This document shows, one piece after another, positions 1-5,265 of a DNA stretch of 13,257 nucleotides. Below the pieces are notes generated by a model. It had not been told where the DNA came from and did not search any database. It saw only the letters and a program-made list of their open reading frames with translations. Origin of the DNA: CAYSAA01 sp964428905 (GTDB lineage Bacteria; Atribacterota; Phoenicimicrobiia; Phoenicimicrobiales; Stramentimicrobiaceae); assembly GCA_964428905.1 (NCBI GenBank), contig CAYSAA010000115.1, positions 1 to 13,257 on the forward strand. Direction: 5' to 3'. The position numbers and the translations under genes were made by a program. Positions within the stretch are counted from its first letter, which is position 1, and every line of letters starts with the position of its first letter.

Positions 1-356
1 TTGATCTTAGGAACAGCGAGCATCTTAGGGTCAATGAGTTTTTGGTACTGATAAATCATCCGGGCATCAATCTTATCGGTTTTACTGCGAATACTCAAAG
101 ATTTGGCAAAATGATGGCTGGCCTTGGGATTCATAATAAATGCCTTTATCTTACATCTTGCACAGAACTCAATTAAGCTATCAGAATAACTGCTGGTAGC
201 CTCAAACAAGAATGCTATATCAGCAAAGGCCCGGTAATGCCGTTTGAGATAATTTTTCAAAGAGCCTAATTTAGTACTATTGGCAAAGGTCAGATCCTTT
301 TTCCCGTCATAGACGGATAAGACTTTCTTTGAGACATCAACTGCGATATAATACAT
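1..356 (-). CDS. IS110-family transposase, N-terminal part (cut by window edge)
   Basis: This minus-strand frame gives 118 residues and is still open at base 1, so only the N-terminal part is present. It is the RuvC-like DEDD domain of an IS110-family recombinase. The acidic residues are Asp7 in IAVDVSK, Glu52 in FEATSSY, and Asp94 and Asp97 in KTDKIDA. The NPK...H..K.LSIRSKTDKIDA block is typical of the family. The start at 356 is supported by AGGAGG (complement of 367-372) ten bases upstream and because family members begin only a few residues before the first Asp. The C-terminal Tnp_20 domain with its catalytic serine lies outside the window, so whether the gene is intact cannot be judged. 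Such enzymes move their element through an RNA-guided circular intermediate. The family call is firm. Confidence 0.93.
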   Translation of the reverse strand, partial: MYYIAVDVSKKVLSVYDGKKDLTFANSTKLGSLKNYLKRHYRAFADIAFLFEATSSYSDSLIEFCARCKIKAFIMNPKASHHFAKSLSIRSKTDKIDARMIYQYQKLIDPKMLAVPKI

Positions 357-366
357 AGTAGAGAAA

Positions 367-389
367 CCTCCTAAATGAATGTTTAGGAG
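367..389 (-). promoter_or_regulatory. Hairpin enclosing the transposase ribosome-binding site
   Basis: Bases 368-375 and 382-389 are perfect 8-bp complements around a 6-base loop. On the minus strand the 3' arm contains most of AGGAGG (367-372), the only good ribosome-binding site for the transposase, which starts at 356. A formed hairpin would hide that site, so translation of the transposase is probably kept low. The pairing is seen directly; the regulatory role is inferred. Confidence 0.6.
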
Positions 390-399
390 AGTTTGTACT

Positions 400-553
400 G
401 GGTCGCCCTGTGTAACTTCGTCTTGTATCAACGCAAGCTGAAAAGGATAACCCCTTTCGCTTCTGATACTGTCCAAGATTGATGCAGGGCGGTCCATCTC
501 GATAACGAACTCATCCTCAGATGGTTCCAGTCGCATAGTTGACCCACCCTGTA
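400..553 (-). ncRNA. Candidate IS110 bridge RNA (two-loop guide RNA)
   Basis: Read on the minus strand, this leader folds into two successive hairpins in the order known for IS110 bridge RNAs, target loop then donor loop. The first is closed by 541-551 pairing with 485-494 and has an inner stem 519-524 with 494-499. The second is closed by 474-478 with 421-425 and has an apical hairpin from 459-462 with 435-438 and 453-458 with 440-446. Its internal-loop strands carry GACAGTATCA on the 5' side and TTGATAC on the 3' side. From memory, GACAGTATCA also occurs in the donor loop of the characterised IS621 bridge RNA. Location directly upstream of the transposase fits the IS110 group. The exact ends and guide boundaries are inference. 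Confidence 0.65.
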
Positions 554-600
554 ACAAACTCTCTGGTATCATGATAGCATAATAGTTTGTTATTGGGGTT

Positions 601-629
601 ATTATTATCGTACAAGTCGTGTGTATCAA
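601..629 (-). promoter_or_regulatory. Predicted sigma-70-type promoter for the bridge RNA and transposase
   Basis: On the minus strand, TTGATA (624-629) and AATAAT (601-606) each match the -35 and -10 consensus at five of six positions and are 17 bases apart. Transcription would begin near 594, about 40 bases before the first bridge RNA stem. If the element ends near 616, the -35 box lies in flanking DNA and only the -10 box is inside the element. The known IS621 promoter is assembled across the element ends in the circle. Confidence 0.45.
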
Positions 630-773
630 GCATTGAGCACAAATACAGTTCTTAGTTATTAGATACTGTGTCAAAAGTCAACTCACAAACTTTCCTAAAA
701 GACATCTTACTAATGATTATTATAAAATTATCCTTTTATTATACTTCCCTCTCCCCTCGGTATCTTCACCCCC

Positions 774-848
774 AACTTAATCCTCCCCCCTCAAGAGGGA
801 GGAAACGAGAAAAAACTTAATTCTCGCCTCAAGGGGGAGGAAACGAAA
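774..848. repeat. Two-copy tandem repeat, 40-bp period, with GC-rich palindromic core
   Basis: Two units begin AACTTAAT at 774 and 814 and both end GGGAGGAAACGA. The first unit can fold through TCCTCCC (781-787) with GGGAGGA (797-803); the second is an imperfect version. The GC-rich core stands out sharply from the AT-rich surroundings. It resembles short dispersed palindromic intergenic repeats, but only this pair is seen here. Confidence 0.7.
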
Positions 849-964
849 GAATAGTATCGGTTATACAATAAAGTTTTTAGTTATTTGTATAGTACAATTT
901 TTTCAAGTAAGATTATATTGTTATTTATATTGAAATAAATCTGGATAAATGCAATGATTTAAGT

Positions 965-1030
965 CTGGAAAAACCAATATTGCAATATTCCAGTAATCCA
1001 TTCATCCAAGGCATTCAAATATGGATGAAT
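965..1030. repeat. Cluster of inverted repeats upstream of the transporter operon
   Basis: There are three dyads in 66 bases: CTGGAA (965-970) with TTCCAG (988-993); the perfect 14-base palindrome AATATTGCAATATT (976-989) inside it; and a perfect 9-bp pair ATTCATCCA (1000-1008) with TGGATGAAT (1022-1030). They lie just upstream of the predicted promoter. They may be protein-binding sites or the folded remnant of an upstream transcript. No U-run follows immediately, so they are poor terminators. Confidence 0.5.
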
Positions 1031-1093
1031 AAGATTGATCATGTTTCTTATTTTTTGATTTTACTACATACTACATACTCGATACTATTTTTA

Positions 1094-1122
1094 TTGCAAT
1101 TACTGCCCTTAAATGGTAGAAT
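1094..1122 (+). promoter_or_regulatory. Predicted promoter of the dpp operon
   Basis: TTGCAA (1094-1099) and TAGAAT (1117-1122) are separated by exactly 17 bases and match the -35 and -10 consensus at four and five positions. Transcription would start near 1129, leaving an 80-base leader before dppB. This is the best promoter match in the gene-free stretch before the operon. Confidence 0.5.
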
Positions 1123-1142
1123 ATTTTTTAGTTTTTACTTTT

Positions 1143-1172
1143 TTCTGTAAAACTGGATTGTATTTTACAGAA
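1143..1172 (+). promoter_or_regulatory. Perfect 10-bp dyad in the dppB leader, operator or leader hairpin
   Basis: TTCTGTAAAA (1143-1152) and TTTTACAGAA (1163-1172) are exact reverse complements around a 10-base spacer. The dyad lies just after the predicted transcription start and 40 bases before dppB. No T-run follows, so it is not an intrinsic terminator. It is a natural place for a dimeric repressor or an RNA hairpin to control the transporter operon. The symmetry is seen; the role is inferred. Confidence 0.5.
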
Positions 1173-1211
1173 TCGTCTATACATTGAAATGGAGACCATA
1201 GACTTAGCACG

Positions 1212-2216
1212 ATGAAATGGTATATTATAAAACGTTTATTAATGCTGATTCCTGTTCTGTTAGGTGCCTCCATCCTGGTTTTTTCATTGATCCATTTAGC
1301 TCCCGGGGATCCGGCCAGAACCATGGCCGGAGAGCATGCTTCCATTCAAACCATTGAACGGATTCGGGAGAAATATGGTTTAGACAAACCTCTGATAACC
1401 CAGTACTGGATCTGGCTTAAACAGGCCTTACAGGGCGATTTTGGCCGCTCTATTGTGTCCAATGAATATGTCAGTAGAGAAATCTGGGATCGCTTTCCCA
1501 ATACCGTTGAGCTAACTCTTTTTTCCATGTTAATTGCCATTATCGTAGGAGTGATTGCCGGTATTGTTTCGGCCTCACGCCAGTATTCATTGCTTGATTA
1601 CAGTTTTATGGGAGTGGCCCTGTTCGGTGTATCCATGCCGGTATTCTGGCTGGGTATTATGTTAATGATGATCTTTGGTGTTTACCTGCGCTGGTTCCCG
1701 ATTGGTGGCCGCATCAGTATCATGGTTTCCTTCACCAGGATAACCGGTTTTTACCTATTGGATAGCGTTTTGGCTGGCAATTGGGAAGCATTTATCAGTG
1801 CACTACGACATCTTATTTTACCTGCTATTGCTTTAGGTACCATCCCTATGGCTACTGTTGCCAGAGTAACCCGTTCCAGTATGCTGGAAGTACTTCGACA
1901 GGATTTCATTCGTACCGAAAGGGCTAAGGGTCTTTCAGAAAGACTGGTTATTTACAAGCATGCAGTACGTAATGCTCTGATCCCTGTGGTAACAGTTATT
2001 GGATTAAATTTTGGTCTACTCTTAGCCGGTGCTATTTTAACCGAAACTGTTTTTTCCTGGCCGGGACTGGGTAGATATGTAGTCAAGGCTGTTCAAATGA
2101 GAGATTACCCCGCCGTGCAGGGGTGTGTTCTATTTTTCGCCTTTATTTTTGTGGTTGTGAATCTGATAACCGATATCATTTATGTTTATATTGATCCGAG
2201 AATTAAATATCAATAG
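1212..2216 (+). CDS. dppB: Peptide-type ABC transporter permease, DppB/OppB family
   Basis: This 334-residue inner-membrane subunit is one of two permeases of a peptide/nickel-type ABC importer. The N-terminus (KRLLMLIPVLLGAS...FSLIHLAPGDP, residues 7-34) is the classic DppB opening: a first membrane helix followed by the conserved LAPGDP. Further helices lie near 103-120, 132-156, 203-220 and 255-278. The cytoplasmic EAA loop that docks on the ATPase is near 234-260 (RTERAKGLSE...HAVRNALIPV). It is followed by ETVFSWPGLGRY and a final helix near 305-325. Length is normal. The ATG at 1212 is the first start after an in-frame stop at 1185; its ribosome-binding site is poor (GGAGA is 16 bases away). 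It leads the operon. The transported substrate cannot be told from sequence; dipeptides, oligopeptides and other small solutes are all possible. Confidence 0.93.
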   Translation: MKWYIIKRLLMLIPVLLGASILVFSLIHLAPGDPARTMAGEHASIQTIERIREKYGLDKPLITQYWIWLKQALQGDFGRSIVSNEYVSREIWDRFPNTVELTLFSMLIAIIVGVIAGIVSASRQYSLLDYSFMGVALFGVSMPVFWLGIMLMMIFGVYLRWFPIGGRISIMVSFTRITGFYLLDSVLAGNWEAFISALRHLILPAIALGTIPMATVARVTRSSMLEVLRQDFIRTERAKGLSERLVIYKHAVRNALIPVVTVIGLNFGLLLAGAILTETVFSWPGLGRYVVKAVQMRDYPAVQGCVLFFAFIFVVVNLITDIIYVYIDPRIKYQ

Positions 2217-2231
2217 TTCAGGATAGTGTTG

Positions 2232-3122
2232 ATGGAAAGTGTACTAATTAAAAAAGAGAGTACCGGCAGTGAATTATTGCGACGGTTTAAATATAACAAG
2301 ACTGCTGTATTTGGCTTGATGATTGTTCTTTTTATGGTCTTTTGTGCCATTACAGCCGATTTTATTGCCCCTAATAATCCGTTTCCTTCCCCCCCGCTAT
2401 TGGCTAATAAATTAAAACCGGGATTTTGGAGTGAAAAGGGAGCTGAAGGAATGCCTCTGGGTTCTGACGGAATGGGAAGATGCGTTCTGAGCCGTATTAT
2501 TTATGGTGCCAGGGTAAGTCTAACAGCTGGTTTTGTAGCAGTCGCTATTGCTATGATACTGGGAATCACTTTTGGGGTTTTATCCGGTTATTTTGGTGGA
2601 TGGGTCGATGCAGTCATTATGCGTATTGTGGATATTATGTTTGCTTTTCCTGCTCTTTTGTTAGCCATCGTTATTGTCACGGTGGTAGGCCAGGGGTTGG
2701 AAAAGGCCATGATTGCCATCGGTATTGTGTATTCGCCACAAATGGCCAGGATTATTCGTAGTTCGGTTTTATATATTAAGGAAATGGAATATATCGAACT
2801 ACAAAAGGCTATCGGCTCAACCCATTGGCGAATTATTTTTCGCCATGTTATCCCTAACAGTATTGCTCCGGTTATTGTCTATGGCACATTGATGCTTGCC
2901 ACAGCTATTTTAGATTGTGCGGCACTCGGTTTTTTGGGTTTGGGTGCACAGCCCCCTACTCCGGAATGGGGTGCAATGTTATCAAACAGCTATTCTTATA
3001 TTGTCAGTGGTGCCTGGTGGGCGGCTACTTTTCCTGGTATAGCGATTTTATTATCCGTATTGGGACTTAATTTATTAGGTGATGGATTAAGAGATATATT
3101 GGATCCAAGATTAAAACAATAG
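2232..3122 (+). CDS. dppC: Peptide-type ABC transporter permease, DppC/OppC family
   Basis: This is the second permease, 296 residues from the ATG at 2232. A GTG at 2226 would add two residues, but AGGA (2220-2223) lies only two bases before it and a proper eight bases before the ATG, so I prefer 2232. An N-terminal OppC_N segment with one helix (about 26-46) is followed by the family signature LGSDGMGRCVLSRIIYGARVSL-like block around residues 76-98; the usual GRD reads GRC here. Helices then follow, with an EAA loop near 188-214 (IELQKAIGSTHWRIIFRHV) and the conserved ALGFLGLGAQPPTPEWG stretch. It starts 15 bases after dppB, consistent with one transcript. It should form the membrane channel as a heterodimer with DppB. 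Confidence 0.93.
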   Translation: MESVLIKKESTGSELLRRFKYNKTAVFGLMIVLFMVFCAITADFIAPNNPFPSPPLLANKLKPGFWSEKGAEGMPLGSDGMGRCVLSRIIYGARVSLTAGFVAVAIAMILGITFGVLSGYFGGWVDAVIMRIVDIMFAFPALLLAIVIVTVVGQGLEKAMIAIGIVYSPQMARIIRSSVLYIKEMEYIELQKAIGSTHWRIIFRHVIPNSIAPVIVYGTLMLATAILDCAALGFLGLGAQPPTPEWGAMLSNSYSYIVSGAWWAATFPGIAILLSVLGLNLLGDGLRDILDPRLKQ

Positions 3123-3131
3123 TATACAGAT

Positions 3132-4121
3132 ATGAATAAAAAGAAAGAATTATTAAAAGTAAGCAACTTAAAGACTTATTTTTTTACCCATGAGGGAATA
3201 GTAAAGGCAGTTGACAACGTAAATTTTTCCGTTAATCAGGGAGAAACATTGGGTATTGTGGGAGAGTCCGGTTCAGGAAAGAGTGTAACCGCTTTATCAA
3301 TTATGCGCCTGATACCGCAACCGCCGGGAAAGATTGTTAGTGGAGAAATTGTCTTTGAGGGCAAAAATCTATGCACCCTGAGTGAGAAAGAAATGCGAAA
3401 AATTCGTGGTCGTAAGATATCGATGATCTTTCAGGAACCCATGACCTCTCTTGATCCGGTTTTTACCATTGGGCATGAGATAGTAGAGACTATTTTGTTA
3501 CATCAGAATGTAGCAAAAAAAGAAGCCACCGAAAGAGCCATTCAGATGCTTGAGGTAGTAGGGATACCCGATGCTTATAGAAGGATGAAAAATTATCCCC
3601 ATGAGTTATCCGGGGGAATGCGCCAAAGAATTATGATTGCCATGGCTTTATCCTGTAATCCTGCACTATTGATTGCTGATGAACCGACCACTGCTCTTGA
3701 TGTAACGATACAAGCCCAAATTTTACGCTTAATGAATGATTTAAAGAAAAAGTTTAATACGGCTGTTTTAATGATTACCCATGATTTGGGTGTTATTTCC
3801 GAGATGTGTGATTATGTTGCGGTGATGTATGCAGGGCACATTGTGGAATATACCGATATCTATACCATATTTGAAAAACCAATGCACCCCTATACCAAAG
3901 GATTAAGCAAATCAATTCCTAGAATGGATAAGGAAACCAAAAATTTAGAGACAATTAAGGGGATTGTACCCAATCTTCTTCATTTACCACCGGGTTGTCC
4001 CTTTGCTCCCAGGTGTGAATATGCCTTTGACCGGTGTTTTAAAGAAATGCCAAAACTTATAGAAGTAGAACCAAATCACCTGGTTAACTGTCATCTGATG
4101 GAAGAAAAGTGTAAACCATGA
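3132..4121 (+). CDS. dppD: Peptide-type ABC transporter ATP-binding subunit, DppD/OppD family
   Basis: This 329-residue ATPase drives the importer. It has a Walker A motif GESGSGKS (44-51), Q-loop Gln101, ABC signature LSGGMRQR (159-166), Walker B LLIADE (179-184) and switch His217. The C-terminal oligopeptide-transporter extension carries four cysteines (289, 295, 302, 320) spaced C-X5-C-X6-C-X17-C. In structurally studied mycobacterial Opp/Dpp relatives such cysteines hold an iron-sulfur cluster. The start lies nine bases after dppC with only a weak ribosome-binding site, so translation is probably coupled. Its stop overlaps the dppF start as ATGA. It pairs with DppF, and both nucleotide-binding sites look competent. 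Confidence 0.95.
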   Translation: MNKKKELLKVSNLKTYFFTHEGIVKAVDNVNFSVNQGETLGIVGESGSGKSVTALSIMRLIPQPPGKIVSGEIVFEGKNLCTLSEKEMRKIRGRKISMIFQEPMTSLDPVFTIGHEIVETILLHQNVAKKEATERAIQMLEVVGIPDAYRRMKNYPHELSGGMRQRIMIAMALSCNPALLIADEPTTALDVTIQAQILRLMNDLKKKFNTAVLMITHDLGVISEMCDYVAVMYAGHIVEYTDIYTIFEKPMHPYTKGLSKSIPRMDKETKNLETIKGIVPNLLHLPPGCPFAPRCEYAFDRCFKEMPKLIEVEPNHLVNCHLMEEKCKP

Positions 4122-5080
4122 ATAAATTGATTGAAGTAAAAAATTTAAAAAAGTGGTTCTATGTTGGCAAAGTAATAGCTGGTAAGAGAGAAGCCTTACG
4201 AGCGGTAGACGATATAAGTTTTTACATAAATAGTAAAGAGGTATTAGGTTTAGTTGGTGAATCAGGATGTGGTAAGACGACTTGTGGTAAAATGCTTTTG
4301 AGAATTATTGACCCGACATCCGGTTCAATCTTTTTTGATAATCAGGAAATAACTCATCTTAATAAATCTGAAATGCAGCGTTTCAGGCGCAGAATGATGA
4401 TTATCTATCAGGACCCTTTTGGTTCACTTGATCCCAGGATGAGAATTGGGAAGGCCATTTCTGAACCCTTAGAGGTTCATGGTATAGGAGCATCTCGGGA
4501 AAGAGAAGAGCGGGTTACCGAATTAATGGAAAAGGTTGGTTTATCTCCCGATCAAATGAACCGCTATCCCCATGAATTCAGTGGTGGACAGCGTCAGAGA
4601 ATTGGTATTGCCAGGGCACTGGCCACCAATCCTGAGTTTATTGTGGCTGATGAATCGGTTTCTGCCCTGGATGTTTCCATTCAAGCACAAATTATCAATC
4701 TGTTAAAACAATTGCAGGAAGAATTTGGTTTAACCTTACTGTTTGTAGCCCATGATCTGAGTGTAGTGAAGCATATTAGTGATCGGGTAGCAGTGATGTA
4801 TCTGGGAAAAATTGTGGAAATGGGTGAAAAGCAGCTCCTTTTTAATGACCCTAAACATCCCTATACTCAGGCATTGCTTTCTGCGATTCCTATTCCCGAT
4901 CCTAAACATAGAAAACAGCAGGAAATTATAATGGGTGATGTACCAAGTCCGATTAATCCCCCAAAAGGATGTCGTTTCCATACCCGTTGTCCACAGGTCA
5001 TGGATATCTGCAAAAAAGAAGAACCACCATTGCGGGAAATTACACCAGGTTATTACACTGCCTGCCATCTATACAATTAG
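4118..5080 (+). CDS. dppF: Peptide-type ABC transporter ATP-binding subunit, DppF/OppF family
   Basis: This 320-residue partner ATPase has Walker A GESGCGKT (47-54), Gln98, signature FSGGQRQR (154-161), Walker B FIVADE (174-179), and His212. The Walker B is followed by SVSALD, as is usual for OppF proteins. Its C-terminus repeats the four-cysteine pattern of DppD with the same spacing (285, 291, 298, 316). The N-terminal YVGKVIAGKREALRAVDDIS matches the OppF habit of a longer lead before the first strand. It overlaps dppD by four bases, showing translational coupling, and ends the operon directly before a terminator hairpin. The substrate-binding protein that would complete the system is not in the window. 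Confidence 0.95.
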   Translation: MNKLIEVKNLKKWFYVGKVIAGKREALRAVDDISFYINSKEVLGLVGESGCGKTTCGKMLLRIIDPTSGSIFFDNQEITHLNKSEMQRFRRRMMIIYQDPFGSLDPRMRIGKAISEPLEVHGIGASREREERVTELMEKVGLSPDQMNRYPHEFSGGQRQRIGIARALATNPEFIVADESVSALDVSIQAQIINLLKQLQEEFGLTLLFVAHDLSVVKHISDRVAVMYLGKIVEMGEKQLLFNDPKHPYTQALLSAIPIPDPKHRKQQEIIMGDVPSPINPPKGCRFHTRCPQVMDICKKEEPPLREITPGYYTACHLYN

Positions 5081-5104
5081 AAGATACTATTAGAGTATCT
5101 TTTA
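5081..5104 (+). terminator. Likely rho-independent terminator of the dpp operon
   Basis: Immediately after the dppF stop, AAGATACT (5081-5088) and AGTATCTT (5094-5101) form a perfect 8-bp stem with a 5-base loop, followed by a short T-run. The stem is AT-rich and the tail brief, so it may be leaky. The opposite strand lacks a T-tail, so it probably does not serve the converging cinA. The remaining 160 bases to cinA are AT-rich with nothing else recognisable. Confidence 0.6.
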
Positions 5105-5265
5105 ATTGAGTTCTCAGTTTTTTGTTTTTAGTTTTTAGACTGGATAATTAATAGGTAATAAGAATAAAATTAAGTATTGCCAATACTACTATTCATTTAA
5201 GAGGTATTTAAGAACTATACAATTAATAATAATTCCAAAACTTAATACAAAATCCAATAATATGA

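Larger units (their letters stand above)
1..616 (-). mobile_element. Left part of an IS110-family insertion sequence (outer boundary approximate)
   Basis: The element contains the transposase start and a roughly 250-base non-coding leader upstream of it, as in the IS110 group. Base composition of 385-555 is clearly richer in G and C than the AT-rich DNA beyond about 600, which suggests the leader belongs to the element. IS110 elements lack terminal inverted repeats and usually make no obvious target duplication, so the end cannot be read directly. I place it near 609-616, where the minus strand reads CTTGTACG. This partly matches what the 3' donor arm of the candidate bridge RNA (ending GATACAAG) would pair with. 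The true end could lie anywhere from about 590 to 670. The other end is outside the window. Confidence 0.7.
617..1093. other. Gene-free AT-rich intergenic region
   Basis: No frame here has coding character, and no tRNA or rRNA is visible. The stretch separates the insertion sequence from the transporter operon. It contains a 9-base match to the bridge RNA donor guide at 661-669, a two-copy GC-rich repeat at 774-848 and inverted repeats between 965 and 1030. It also has a short run of near-repeats (TACTACATACTACATACT, 1061-1078). Homopolymer-rich AT sequence fills the rest. It could be eroded DNA left after earlier insertions or gene loss. Confidence 0.6.

Noticed and set aside
774..848. Possible CRISPR array
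   Set aside because: Only two units are present, with almost no spacer between them, and no cas genes are nearby.
1000..1060. Inverted repeat 1000-1030 as an intrinsic terminator
   Set aside because: The T-rich stretch begins about 15 bases after the stem rather than directly after it.
1109..1540. Minus-strand open frames around the start of dppB
   Set aside because: They are antisense to the conserved permease N-terminus or to its leader, have no ribosome-binding site and no family resemblance.
4736..5068. Minus-strand open frame of 110 codons inside dppF
   Set aside because: It lies wholly inside a well-supported ATPase gene, has low-quality composition and shows no recognisable domain.
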